Below, piece after piece: positions 9,401 through 21,578 of a stretch of DNA of 64,000 nt. The notes beneath the pieces were generated by a model. It made no database searches, was not told where the DNA came from, and was given only the letters and a program-made list of their open reading frames with translations. Numbering within the stretch: position 1 is the first letter of the stretch; the number at the start of each line of letters is the position of its first letter. This DNA is from Dicyema japonicum. Lineage: Eukaryota; Dicyemida; Rhombozoa; Dicyemidae. Made by a program: the position numbers and the translations under genes. Location: assembly GCA_011109175.1 (NCBI GenBank), contig RDEW01000023.1, forward strand, positions 531,225 through 595,224, given 5' to 3'.

Positions 9401-12400
9401 AAATTACTGGAAGATTATTACGATACTACAAATCACACAAATTGATAAAGAATTTGATTGACGAATGCGACAGAAATGCTGTGAGTTTGAATCCCTTAGT
9501 TCCCGGTTGGCAGATTCTTAATGGGCCTGGAGGAATTTGTCAACTTCAATATTCTCTTGAAAAATCAAAACTTTCAGATATAAATATATCCATTGTAGAC
9601 GGAAAACAGACGGTTTTAATGGTCAAGACTAATGGTGGAACCCTTTTGAACTCCTGGCTTCTAAGTACTTCGGAGAAACTGTCAAAGATCACGTTATCAA
9701 AAGGAAAGTTTACCCCAACCAACAACAACGATGTGTTTTTTATCACAATCACTGATACCCACGTGGTACTGATGCGTCATGATGAGATTATCCGAAATTG
9801 GTATTTTGGAGAGACGACTGTTCATGATATTACGGCTGCCACTCACAATGCAGCCATCTTTTTAAATAAATCCAACACAATTTTGGTTAACATGGGACGA
9901 CTCAAAGATGAAACTATCCCGGTTTTCTGCAAAGCGGGGAAATTCAACAAAAAGGAAACATTGTTTGTCGGACTCACTAGACGTTTTGTCTGCGTTTACT
10001 GCATGAAATTCAGAAGAATTATTTGCAACGTGGAGAACCGGGAATGCTTTTCTCTTTCTTTGAATGACGAAATTGGCAGAATTTACATGATTGGTGATAA
10101 AATTGTCCAGTATTTCGAAATTCAACAAAATTCTTCTCCGGTCAACACCCTCGTAAAAGAAGACGGTATCGAAAAGACTGTTCTATCAAACAATGGTAAT
10201 TATCAATTTATTTCAAGGAAAAATGCTGTTGATTAACTGCAAAAAATATTTATTAGTTTTTGATTCAAAAACCACTAAATTTTTGTTCAGAATCAGAGAT
10301 ATACCTGACAAAGAATTTACCGAAACGCTCTCCAACTATGAAGATGCCGGTTTTAACAGTACAGACTCATTTATAGTCGCAATCAGGTTGAAAGTAACGG
10401 ATATTGTAGGCACATATACATTTGTATGTGGAGTTCTAATAAAGGAGAATTTTTAAAGCTCATTGATACCAATGTGACTATAAGTCAGATACTGTTTTCT
10501 TCCGTGGCCAATAAAGTCGTGACACTACATTCAGATTGCAGCTTTAGAGTTTGGTGCAACTCATAGCTTAGATATGGAATCTGGCAAGTATTGATAAAGA
10601 AGGTGAAGATTCATTGGCACTTATGCGTGGAGCTGTGAAATATATTGAACTTTCTTCCGACGGAATCATAGCAGCAATTACTTCCGCTAGAACTCATCAA
10701 CCTTTGTTTAGATTGTACAACACACAAAAAAACATTCCAATGGATCTTTTGACTCAGTCAGATGACGGACGTGTTACAATCACATCAATTTCTCTTTCAA
10801 AGTCTGGAAAATACTTTTTTGTGTTTTCTCGAGACGAAAATAATCAAATGTCACTTCCATGGATTGAACTCCACGAAGTCACGCTTTGGGAGTCAGAGAC
10901 AAATAGAAAAATAGTTCATTCAATTAATGCACGAGACGCTTTGTTTGATCAATCTGAGACGTTCTCAATCACCATTATATGCCACTATTATGATCCTCAA
11001 TCTCCTTGGAATAAATCATTTATGGCCGTTATCAGGTACAGGACTCGTAACGTTTATAGAAATTTGAATAAAAAGGTAGAAGTGAAGGTTCCTCTTCCAA
11101 ATGGAGATATTATAAACAGACCTTTCGTGCTGGACAATAAAAAACTCGGGATTTTGATAGCCAAGAGAAACACTACGACCGATTTAATCACAGGAAAAAC
11201 AGAAAGCACGTTTCAGTTGAGTTTTATTTCAGTGAAAATGTGAACATTTATTTCCTACCATTGGATAACATTATGACATGGCAGAATGTAAAACCGTTGG
11301 ATATTCAAAGACTGATTCTCCAACTCCGTGGACATTACAAACCCGTCACTATACTCAAAGTGACTGGTGAAAATGTAGCTCTGGTTGTTGCAAAAACTAG
11401 AAATCTGTAAAATAATTTCATTTAGCAAGATTTAACTACGATAATAACGGAACGGTCATTCTCGCCGATAATAACCCCAAATCACTTATAATTTTCAATC
11501 CGACCAACCAGATTGTTCAAAATATCGTTCCACGTTTCCTAGAATCACAAATAAATATTGAAACAGTAAAATTTTCTAAAAACTGGAGCATAGCGGTTTC
11601 CGAAGAACTATCGGTAGTTAATTGTCATAATGCAGCTGTTCGATATAACTACAGGTGGGATTATGAGAAAAATCAACCTTGAGGATATCAATGGTCAATT
11701 TGTTCGATTAATTCTCGATGGTCAGTATTTTGTGTCCTTTAACAAATTTAACAATATTTTTCTACTCATAAGAACTAACGACTGCAAAGTATGTGGCCAA
11801 TGTAACATTGGAGCTTTTGGTACGAGCATTTGCGTCTCTTCGGACGACAGGTGGTGATTCTGGTCATTTTAAAGGACTGTTTTTGTAGGGACCAACGATG
11901 GTCGGTTAATGATGTTTGTGGTTGTCGTAGACATCCAAGATTTTTCAGAATTGCCAATCAGTTTGTACAGCCGGCAAACCACGGGAAACTTGAAAATTCA
12001 GAATTACGAGATTGAGCCGTCGTCTTCAGACTCGGACCTAAATGAGATCATCTTTAGGGAGTTTGGTATCAAGGACACGGAACCAATGAGACTTTCGAAA
12101 ACTTTTGAACCTCGATATTCTTTTATAGAAGCTGAAGAGGATTATTTTATTGAAGACCAAAAGGATGAAGTATATTTTACTGAAAAGTCCCCTTTGATTA
12201 GTGAAAATGAAGAAAATGAAACAAAACTTGTCCAGAAAGGGGTGACCTTTGAAGAAATTGAAACTAATGATGAACCTATTGAAGTCATTGATGAAGTGGA
12301 TGATCTAGAAAGTATTCGACATAGTTTGACGGAAGCTTTAACGACTCTCCCAAAACATAAACTTGACAAAAATAGACCAAAAAGCGAATATAAACAAAGA

Positions 12401-13225
12401 AATACCAAAGTTAATAAAAATAAGATTAAGAAAACGATGAAAGATCAACTCAAGGTTGACCTGTTAGTCACAAATACAAAAAAGTTGAAAATGAATGAGG
12501 ACCATAATGACTCGAAATCCTCAAAAAACGAGATCAAACAGTTAACTGAGGTCGACAATTCGGTTGACAAAGAATCGATTTATGTAAAAAAATCCGAATG
12601 TAATTCTTTCTACGATTACAGCTATGGAACGAGACTTATCGCGGATAATTTGTATGATATGATCAGCACAAAATCCCTATCTAGTTACAAGAAAGATATA
12701 GTTAAGGAAAATCACGTTCGGAATCAATATACAACTCGGAAGGAACCAACTACACAAAGTGAATCAAACGAATTTTTATTTGTAAGAAAATATCAATGCT
12801 CACTTGGTTCCAAGTCGGCAGATGTTCAGAAAAGAACAGAATTCAAACAGAAAGGTGAAAAAAGGCGACATGTTAATAGTGCAAAATTAAGACAGAAGAA
12901 TACTATTTTAGATCTTTGTTCAGCTTATTCGGCTTCATTATCGAAGGATTGTGATCAATCTCGTATGGGGATTGTTATAGATGAAAATAGTTATTTTGGA
13001 TGCAAAAGTGTCTCATCAAGTAGAAACTCAAATTTGCCAAGTGGATATCATGTGTTTCGCTACCCATTTCAGAATAATTGCAATATTTGTGTGGTTGGGA
13101 TCAAAATTAGAGCTAAATCAAGTAACGCAACAAAAAATGATAAAACTTTTAAGGAAGACTACTTAAATTTACCGAATGCATCGATCTATTTGAGGAATCG
13201 ACTTGATTACTTAAAGAAACTATGA
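6402..13225 (+). CDS. NWD1/NWD2-like NACHT and WD40 repeat protein, 15 exons
   Basis: The coding exons are 6402-6561, 6586-6671, 6697-6813, 6840-7179, 7200-7522, 7546-7835, 8043-9023, 9048-10195, 10218-10386, 10410-10548, 10572-11209, 11233-11406, 11430-11613, 11636-11850 and 11875-13225. They sum to 6,315 nt, or 2,104 aa, with no internal stop; all 14 introns are GT-AG and 20-26 nt. Exon 7 is also half-copied at 7,862-7,940 (see the duplication entry). The N-terminus has the family signature VRIFVSSTFT, VERNALIEKVYP, DMRWGIQ, GQKYGWR and VTEIEI. A NACHT region lies at about residues 395-700, WD40 propellers at about 830-1,660, and a charged, low-complexity tail after about 1,666. The family forms NOD-like scaffolds; vertebrate NWD1/NWD2 are linked to neural and hormone signalling. 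The ATP site looks dead: where GxxxxGK[ST] is expected there is INRDIGDRGSI without the Lys, and the Walker B position reads LICICKIDKL. The ATG is the first in frame and no signal peptide is seen. Confidence 0.87.
7761..8121. other. Duplicated contig ends inside the NWD-like gene (N at 7,941)
   Basis: Bases 7,761-7,940 and 7,942-8,121 are near-identical (offset 181) with substitutions such as gcgagg/gcgaag and agcattt/agtattt. Both contain the same 26-nt intron (7,836-7,861 and 8,017-8,042). Counted once, the reading frame runs through perfectly, so the duplication is almost certainly an unmerged overlap or two alleles. Confidence 0.85.
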
Positions 13226-13286
13226 TTTTATTATTTTAAAATTCACTCTTTAAACTTGCATTAAATTATATACTTTCAATTAACTC

Positions 13287-13600
13287 GGGATACACCGACA
13301 AAGAGTTAACAACCAATTAAGTGTATCCAGTTTCCACTTCTACAGAAACAGAGTCTATCCGGAATCAACATAAAGGGTAAAAGACGTCCATACTTGCAGT
13401 TGTGGAAACCCTTCCAGTGGATTGGGGAAGAGCAAATGATCCTTTTTTGTGCCAACCTGGCACTGGGCGCCACCTAGACAGGTGGATCACATGACACCAC
13501 TCTAATAGGAAGAGAGAGGAAGAACAGACGAACAAACAGAAACTTCAACCAATTAGCCACGAAGCACCACATGGCGCCACGCGGCTAACATCACAGTTCT
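13287..13600. repeat. Dispersed repeat family A, copy 2
   Basis: This matches copy 1 (669-985) over nearly the whole length: 'gggatacaccga', 'gtgtatccagtttccacttc', 'gacgtccatacttgcagttg', 'acctagacaggtggatcaca', 'ccacgcggctaacatc'. No ORF is present. Confidence 0.75.
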
Positions 13601-13862
13601 ACTAATTAAGTGTACCCAGTTCCCACTGTCACACAAACAGAGTCCTTCCAATGTCGACAAGTCCACTCAGAACTAGCGAAAGGGTATAAGACCTCCATTC
13701 CTAGCAAATGATCCTTTATATATATGCCTCCCTGGCATTGAGAACCACTTGAGACAGGTTGATCACATGATGCTACTCTATTAAAAAAGGAAGAGGAGGA
13801 ACAGAAGAAACAAACAAAAAATCTTCAATCAAGTGATCACATAACACCACGCGGCTAAAGAG
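13601..13862. repeat. Dispersed repeat family A, diverged copy 3
   Basis: A head-to-tail neighbour of copy 2 has the same order of blocks but more differences: 'gtgtacccagttcccactgt', 'gacaggttgatcacatgatg', 'ccacgcggctaaag'. The tandem arrangement suggests local duplication or insertion next to an older copy. Confidence 0.65.
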
Positions 13863-14042
13863 GGCGGGAATACTTCTCTACCTTTCTTCTGAAACGGAAG
13901 CATGTAATGGACTATCGGAGGATGGATTTGGTTGGCACTAGCAGACGCTCTTCCTTGGGTTCCTTCCTTAGGTTAATTTGTTGTGATTGTTTGTGCTGGG
14001 CTTACCAAAAGATTGCAAGTCTGGGGTTAATAAGTAAATCAA

Positions 14043-14961
14043 TTAAAGAGAAATAATCCACATGGAAAAACCGAAAAAATAAGCACAAATAGAATAATGT
14101 TTGTATCTCCCTTCAAGACTATAAACGGCGTCAAAGTTCGGAACTCCCAGAAAATTACAGATAGAATGAGCCATCACTGAAGTCAGGATAGTTCCAGTTT
14201 TCAGTCGCAGGTGAGAGGAGTACATGCCAAAGAGTGAGGTGAAAACTATCTGGGAAACTAATCTTTAAATTAATCAATACTGCATTGGGAGATACTGCAG
14301 GATCCTTCCGCCCAGTGAACCACGTGAGCTAACAAAACAGACAAAATAAATACCAAATCCAAATATAGGAGAGATAAAAACCACGAGTTTAAAGTGGCTG
14401 AAATAAGGAGTAAGAATGGTCAGTAGGTATCCCCTGTAAGTCAGTTCCTCAAAAAAGGGCGCCTGTAAATGAAGAACAGATAAATACAAATACACAAATT
14501 CTGATGAAGGGAAGGGTCCAAATTGAAGAATTTGAAGCGAAAAGAGAGTTGCTCAGGGAACTTTTATTTTCAAGGATAAAAGTTAATAGTGGACCAAAGT
14601 AAAGAAGAGAACACTGCAAAATTGGGAGAAGAAAAATACTGACTGGACATTTCAAGGAAAATCCAGTAAAATATAAAAACGATGTCTGCACATAATAACA
14701 AAAAGTAACCAAATCCACGTGGCATTGTCTCCAAAGTACAAAAGTGGTTAAAGTACATGAAAATATTGCTCCATAAATGCGATTAACAACATATTTCCTG
14801 CTATTACTTAAAATAAGCGTAAAGTAAAAGTACACTGAATGCAAATATGAGGAAAACGACACTATCAATGGGAAACTAAGACTGATGAATGCAGCATAAA
14901 TTACTGCTGAATATAATGAAGTGCAACAATTAATTATTGCTCGATTGTCTTTACAAGACAT
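14043..14961 (-). CDS. RCE1: CAAX prenyl protease 2 (RCE1)
   Basis: There are four exons on the - strand: 14961-14488, 14462-14354, 14328-14281 and 14257-14043. They sum to 846 nt (281 aa), with introns of 25, 25 and 23 nt. The product is an ER-membrane protease that removes the last three residues of farnesylated or geranylgeranylated CAAX proteins such as Ras. All known catalytic positions are present: the EExxxR motif in APFFEELTYRGYLL (Glu163, Glu164, Arg168), His196 in FGFAHVVHW, and His241 with Asn245 in VMAHSICNFLG. The sequence is strongly hydrophobic, with several membrane spans in the first 158 residues, as in the family (human 329 aa). The start is the first ATG of the open frame; a short upstream exon is possible. 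The gene looks intact. Confidence 0.94.
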
Positions 14962-15034
14962 TTGTTTTAAAATTAATAATTTTATGGATGGGATTTTTAT
15001 TTAATAAATATAATTTTTTATTAAAAAAAATAAA

Positions 15035-15265
15035 CATTGAAAGTACTGACTCGACGATTGACACCGTAATCAGTAAACATCTCATTGCGGAACTGGATTG
15101 TCTACAAAATGACTCACACTCAACAAAAGAAGAAAGAATTGAATAGCATTCTTTGGCTCTCTCTCATCGATTTGTTATGATAACTGTTCTTTACTTAAAA
15201 TAGTGTGTTCTGCCTGGGAGGAGCAACAACTAATATGGCTCTTCGTAAAGTGCAGTATTTTATTT
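15035..15265 (+). repeat. SINE, copy 2 (head truncated)
   Basis: This shares the SINE body with the 19.57-kb copy: 'cagtaaacatctcattgcgg', 'aactggattgtctaca', 'gataactgttctttacttaa', and the 3' end 'cgtaaagtgcag' followed by an AT-rich tail. The tRNA-like head is missing. Confidence 0.7.
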
Positions 15266-15639
15266 ATTTTTATTAAAAGTAATAGTTGCTCCCACTTCGC
15301 TACTCACGTGATCTTAGGCTTTGTGCCTTCTTCGAATCCTAATAGGTGTCATGTGATCCTAGTCTAATGAGATGCCAAATTCCTGATTGGCATCCAAAAA
15401 GGATCTCTCTTTCTTACTTCACTGGATAGGTTCCTACAGTTGGGGACATGAATGGAGTTGCATGGAAAAGACGCGTCTCACTTCGACCTTGTAAACTGGA
15501 TGCAACTTAATTCGAAGTTAATTAACACATAGCCTTTTCCCGATACATTTGGGGTTATTAAATAAATAAACAGGCAACTGTGAAAGAAAATATTTTATTA
15601 TTAACAACAACATAGAATCTATAATTCTATTTGTGCCGA

Positions 15640-16355
15640 GTCTGCATGATCCTCAATACTAGTCACTCCCACCCTCTCCTGTTCGATGCGAGGCTCCGCA
15701 GACTACTGAGGACTTCACCGTCCTTAGTGTTCTGTTGACTCAGGTCATTTAGGACTTCGGAAAGCGTTGTAAGCAGATGTTTCGAACAATTCTTCTATGA
15801 TGATGTTTGCTGGCATGTCTCTCTCCATTTCTAGAAGGTTACCAAACGATTTCCAGCGCGTCTTCATCATCAGTGTGCTCAGATATCCAGAGGAGTTTCT
15901 TCTGTGGAATGGTTCACCCCTTACACGCATTGGTCACTTTAATCCCAAGAGAGATCGAAGTTGCTTTCTATGAAGTGAGTCGAGCCATCGGTTTTCGAGA
16001 TTTTCCATTTGCCAGAGTTGTAAGTAAGGATCGGTTTCATGAAAACCTCGTACAACCTGAAGCAGAGTGATGGAGAGACGTCTTTAATCCATCCTTTCAT
16101 AAACATTTGCATGGTCACTGTAGATAAAAATTTCCTTCTCGGAATGTCTTCGGAGTCCTCGAGAAGGGAGCCAAGCATTATTTTCTTCCTGCATGGTTTC
16201 ATTCGCTTGATCTCGACGATATCCATTTTCGAGGTGTTCATTTTATAGAGACCATTTACCAGGCGGTCTGGTGCTACCTCCAGGAGACGTCGAAGTGCTT
16301 TTTTGTTACTTGAAACAAAGTCAACATCATCACCGTAAACAATTTCCATAATATC
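15640..16355 (-). mobile_element. LINE fragment: RT palm to C-terminus
   Basis: Broken - strand frames give VYGDDVDFVSSN (a YxDD-type motif with Gly in place of Ala), then GSLLEDSEDIPRRK, MKPILTYNSG, and in another frame RWKSFGNLLEMERDMP. These align in order with the better kept LINE at 38.5-39.4 kb. At least one frameshift lies near 15,935. It is an inactive 5'-truncated copy. Confidence 0.8.
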
Positions 16356-16400
16356 GTCACTGTAATAACCCCTGAGATTTCGTAAAGCTAATTAAAGGTA

Positions 16401-16592
16401 TACAGCGAAAAAAACCGGAAAAAATTTTCAGTTTTAATCGCTAATAATCAAAAAACTCTGAAGAGTATGATCGTCTCGTATAACAAGATAACCTTTTACA
16501 GCGAAAAAAACCGGAAAAAATTTTCAGTTTTAATCGCTAATAATCAAAAAACTCTGAAGAGTATGATCGTCTCGTATAACAAGATAACCTCT
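16401..16592. repeat. 96-bp tandem duplication
   Basis: Two practically identical 96-bp units, each beginning 'tacagcgaaaaaaaccgg', lie just upstream of the 2A-bearing LINE. They may be part of the LINE 5' region or an assembly duplication. Confidence 0.75.
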
Positions 16593-19385
16593 ACGTCCAA
16601 TCCAAGAGGAATGTCTTTCTTGGACGGTCTCCCCACTGGCCTCTCTCTCCTGCCTTGATGGAAGCCCACCTAATGCTTTCCGGCGATGTGAACCCCAATC
16701 CTGGACCACGAAAACCCATTATTTTGATTCAACTAAACATAAATGGAGTGAAAGGGAAGATCCTCGAACTCAGAAAACTCTTAAAAAGGTATAATATCGA
16801 TATTTGCCTACTCCAAGAAACAAGACTGACTCCGTCTTCTTCCACTCCCGTCTTCCCAAACTATCACGTCATCAGGCGCGACCGCCCAGTTGGGCGGGGT
16901 GGTGGACTGCATACCCTTATCAAAAAAGAAATTCCGTACGCAAACGAAACTTTTGTCAACCTCAAGTCTCCCGTCGAATATATTGGTATTTCAGTCAAGA
17001 CAGCATCGGAAACATAAACATATTGAATGTGTATGTGCCACCGCCCAACTCATGCCCCAAGGAATTCAGGTTCTCCTTATCAGACATCGAAAAATCAAAA
17101 AATATGTTACTTTGTGGAGACCTAAATGCAAAGCATCCGACATGGTTCAAGAACCAACCATGCGATGACAGAAGAAACCAATTGTTATCGAATCTGGATG
17201 ACCTGATAATATTAAACAACCCTAAATTCAATACAAGGACTCCCTATAGACCGAATGACAGGACGTCGTCCCCCGATCTTACTCTTGCCTCACCAAACAT
17301 CGCAACATTAACAAAATGGACAGTACTATACGAGACCAGCAGTGACCATAATCCCGTTATGATTACGTTTGAAGAAAGAGTGTCAATTGTAAAGAAACCT
17401 GTTTTATTTACCGACTACAAAAATGTCGACTGGAAAAAGTTCTCAAATTTTGTCGACTATTATCAACTTGACTTTCATTTATCCAATTTCAACTCCATCG
17501 ATAAAGCACTACACTATTTTAATAGAGTGGCACGCGAGGGAATGAAAATTTGTATTAAAAGAAGACCACTGACCTCAAGAAAGAATTCTTCCCCCAGAGT
17601 CGATCCACTCATAAAAGAAAGAAATTACCTAAAAAGCCTCCAAAAGCAATTCTGGGAAAGAAGATTGAGAATTCGTACATTAGAAAAAGAGATCAGGAAC
17701 AATGCAAAGAAACAAGAGAAAGTTTGGAAAAACCTCATGTCCAATTTAAAGAAGCAGAACTCCCTTACAAAAACGTGGAAAACACTTAGAAGCTTTAGTA
17801 ACGCTGACAACCCGGCCACACGTGATGAAAAGAAAAACAAGATCTTCCTAAACACACTTATGAAGTACTACTCTTCCACGAGTTTCATCCCACACAAGAA
17901 ATTCGAAGGTCCATTAATCCTAGCCCTCAAACCTAAAAGAGCCACCTCTCCGATTGTCCTCTCTGTGGAGAACGTACAGAATATGGTCAAGGGTCAAAAG
18001 TCGAATTATTCTTGTGGTCCGGACGGAATTCCTGCAATAGTTTTGAAAAACATAGGCCCCTATGCTATCATGGCCCTCACAAACATTTTCAATTTTTCAA
18101 TCAACGAAAATTGTATTCCTTCTATATGGAAGCTATCAAACATACGACCAATCCTGAAACCCGGGCGACCAAAGAAATCACCAGCCTCATACAGACCAAT
18201 ATCTCTCCTATGTGTTACATCAAAACTTTTGGAAAAGCTGATTCTTGAACTAATCAAATCATACCTTCCTGATGCACCTTTTCAACACGGATTCAGAAAA
18301 AGACACTCCACAGAAACGCATCTTACATGCCTTACAAATTTCATCAAGGATGGACTAAAGCGCAAACCTCATCAGAAGTCTTCGTTATGCTCCATCTATG
18401 TAGAAAATTCTTTTAATACTGTCCCAAGAAAGCTTTTGACAAGGAAGATCTTTACGTCAAAAATTCCGAACAACCTGAAAATCTGGATCGCTAATTTCCT
18501 AAATGGAAGAAGAGGAAGAGTAACTGCTGGAAAAACTAGATCAGTGACCAAGTTCCTTCCAAATGGAGTCCCTCAAGGATCTCCACTTTCACCACATTTA
18601 TTCAACCTATTTTTGAATGATATGCCCTCCCATACCAGTGACGATACTCTGGTTTTGACATATGCGGATGATATAATCGTCGCAGTCAAAGACCAGTGCG
18701 TTAATACTGCTGTTTACCGGATACAAGCTTTATTGGACGATCTGAACTGTTGGCTCGTTAAGAACATTCTACATACAAGTCCCGAAAAGTCTTATACAAC
18801 AATTTTCACAACAAACAGAAGATTGACAAACTCCGCTCCATGTGTAACCATAAATGGAAACTCAATCCCCACGACCAACTCGGTCAAGATACTGGGCGTA
18901 ACTTACGACCCACTCTTGACCTTCAGCAAACACATCGACAACGTCATCTCTTCGGCACAACAAAGGCTAAATTTTGTTAAAACACTCCTTGGACAATAAT
19001 GGGTGTTTCAACTCAAATTTGGACTCGCTCTACGTGCAGTATATTCAACCGTCTCTAACTTACGGGTGTGCTGCATTGGGAACCAACCTATCAAACAGGA
19101 ATATATAAAAAATCAATACCTTCCAAAAAATGGCCAGTAAGGCTTTGCAAAGGTTTTCTTGGAAACCTCTAAACCCTACACCCTTTGAGGAATTAGTGAG
19201 GAAAACCGAAGCCTTACTACCCTCCAAAAAAGTTAGAAACCCCCACCCAATCCGGAAATGTGTTGGAACCCAGGAAGAACATCGAGCAAGAATAAGATGG
19301 CTACTCGAGGCGGTCAGAATCACCTGACGGCTATGTAGTTAATTAATTCGTCGGTGATTTTTGGTTTTTAATAATAATAATAATT
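16593..19385 (+). mobile_element. Near-complete CR1-group LINE with 2A-like motif
   Basis: From 5' to 3' it carries: a short N-terminal ORF ending in the 2A-like LSGDVNPNPGP (16,679-16,708); an APE-type endonuclease (LNINGVKG, LLQETRL, LLCGDLNAKHPTW, SSPDLTLAS, SSDHNPV); and a reverse transcriptase (SCGPDGIPAIVLKNIG, ASYRPISLLCVTSKLLEKL, FQHGFRKRHSTE, GVPQGSPLSPHLFN, LTYADDIIVAVKD, VKILGVTYD). One frameshift near 17,005 separates the first 120 codons from the 731-codon frame, and further frame changes follow 18,999. In RT motif A the expected Asp is Tyr (SIYVENSFNTV), so this copy is dead. The 3' end has a short (TAA)n run, as in CR1/RTE-like elements. The C-terminal end TQEEHRARIRWLLEAVRIT is shared with the 47-kb copy. 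Confidence 0.92.
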
Positions 19386-19559
19386 AACAAACTTCTTAAT
19401 TGTTTGCTGCCGAACATCAATGGAAGCGAAATTTCTCTATCTCGTAAATTTGAAAACCATAATACCTTTTTTTCCTGGTCGACCTTCAATTTACAGTCAT
19501 GTCAGATCCATATGACTGATCTCTGGGACTTCCGTCTTTTATTGCTAATCACACGTTAT

Positions 19560-20030
19560 CCCCTGATTGGTCGGGTAACGCAGTGTAACGAGTGACGGGC
19601 GAGAGAGACCTGATAACCCTAGTTCGAATCCCTCTGCTTACATTTCGGGTGAAGGGTCCACGTATCTACTATGCTTTGGCTTGACGGGTGACGCGTCATC
19701 AGTGAACATCTCACTACGGAACCAGATCGTCTATAGAGGACATACACCCAACAAAAAAAAGTGGAGAGCATTCCTTAGTTCTACGATTAATTATCATAAC
19801 TGTTCTTTACTTAAAATAAAGTGTGTGTCTTGCCTGAGCGGAACTATAGATAATATTACTCTGCGTAAAAGTACAGTTTTTAAGCGGAAGTTACAGTTGA
19901 GAGCGTCTCCATTTGTACTGGAAAGAGCATCGAGCGGAACTATAGATAATATTACTCTGCGTAAAAGTGCAGTTTTTAAGCGGAAGTTACAGCTGAGACC
20001 GTCTCCATTTGTACTGGAAAGAGCATCAGG
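19560..20030 (+). repeat. SINE, copy 3 (full length) with 96-bp tail duplication
   Basis: The tRNA-like head at 19,570-19,640 includes 'gtaacgagtg' and a B-box-like 'agttcgaatccc'. The family body follows ('gacgcgtcatcagtgaacat', 'ctcactacggaaccagatcg', 'gttctttacttaaaataaag') and the 3' part 'ctgcgtaaaagtacag'. The last 96 bp (19,836-19,931) are repeated at 19,932-20,027 with a few changes. Confidence 0.75.
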
Positions 20031-20544
20031 ACCAAAGGGATGCGTAGACTTTGGGATCCTTGCTGAAATAGTTCGGAATGAACGACATTATGAGATTAAA
20101 CTGACTCAAGGTCCAGTCTTCATTTTGCTGAGAAATTTCTCTGATGAGACCAAGAGAGGGAGAGCAATGACAGATTTCAAATGCACATCAAGATGCCTGG
20201 GAAGTCTAATGCAGCCTAGATGAAAAAAATTTATGCACTTTGCACAAGGCAAACATCATTTTCGCGTAATGACTGGAAAAACCATGGAACCCATAAGCAA
20301 CAGCAAAGAACTCGAATTTACGAACTCTTCTAAAAATACACTTGGTAAATGGAGACTTCGAAGAAACGTCACGCATAGATATCCTTAGGTCAGAGAGCAC
20401 CAGCCCAAATACCCGACATTGTAAAACCCCCTATACCGAAGTAATAAAAGGAGGGATCATTTTTAGTTGCCGGCCAGGAATTGGGGGTCTTTGGTAATAA
20501 AAATCTAAGAATTGAAGAAGGCTGAAAAGGAAAAAAATCCTATT

Positions 20545-21370
20545 TTAGATGCAGACGCTATTTTTCAAAAATGATATTATTGAAGAGAGGAGTCCCACAG
20601 GTATGAATTTTGAGCCCTCTATTGTTTAATGTTCTAATGGCCGGTTTCCCGTGTCCGTCTACACCGAGTACGAGATCTCTGATATAGGCAGACGACGTGC
20701 TATTGTCTGATGTGTCTAGATCGAACATGATCTCAGAGAAGAGACTCAATGTGTACATGGAAGAGATAAAAAACTGGTGCGGTCTTCATGGGTTAAAACT
20801 GTCAGAAGAAAAATCTAGTGCAATGAGGTTCTTTGGTAGGAATGGTAAAGGAAATCGGAAAGACTTCGTATGCGGAATCAACATTGTGAGCTCCCTGAAG
20901 TATCTCGAAACAGCTTTTGAGAAATCTGAAAGCATGATGTGGATTTTAAACTCAAAAGGAAGAAAGCCCACCATGCGATATTGTGTATGAAAAAAATTGA
21001 GACTCGATACGGATATGTTTTTATTTATTTTTTCACGTACGATCATTCCATTGCTCCTTTATGGACTGGAAGGATGGTATAACATGAGCGTTTTATCTTG
21101 CTTCTTGAAAAATTGAGGAGAGCAAGGATGAAGATTGCCCTACACAAAAGGCTCGACAAGAAGCTAGATGAAGATGAAAATTTGCTAGTAATGTCGATAA
21201 GAGATGCAGCAGAAAAAAAATGGAAAACTAGCTGAAAAGAGATGCCATCACTGACTCGTATGTTGCAGCACAGAATAAACGATATAAAAGGTCTGAGAGC
21301 ACAGAGAAGATTCCAAGCGTTTTCAGGACTTGCGGCATGAGGCCAAATAACCCTCCATCTTTAATTTTTC
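20545..21370 (+). mobile_element. LINE fragment: RT fingers/palm and thumb
   Basis: Broken + strand frames read LKRGVPQ, ILSPLLFNVLMAGFP, an ADDVLLSDV palm motif, NWCGLHGLKLSEEKSS and SSLKYLETAFEKS, followed downstream by PLLLYGLEGWYNMS. The order is that of Jockey/I-group RTs. Stops and frame changes are frequent. It is a different LINE lineage from the 16.6-kb element. Confidence 0.8.
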
Positions 21371-21578
21371 ATTGCTAATAAAGTTGTTAGTTAAATTTAA
21401 AGAAGGCTGAAAGCAAGAAAAAAAACCTTCAACAAAATTGATAGAAATGCGAGAATGAAACCACATTTTAATACGAGGCGAGGGGGCTGACCACTAAATT
21501 ACAGCGATAATCAATTTTTTCAATAGTAATTTAAAAATATGGATTTTCCCGTGACAAATATATTTTAAACATAAATTA

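Noticed and set aside
12142-12408. 88-aa - strand frame with hydrophobic residues
   Set aside because: Antisense of the acidic tail exon of the NWD-like gene; the Glu/Asp codons read as hydrophobic on the other strand.
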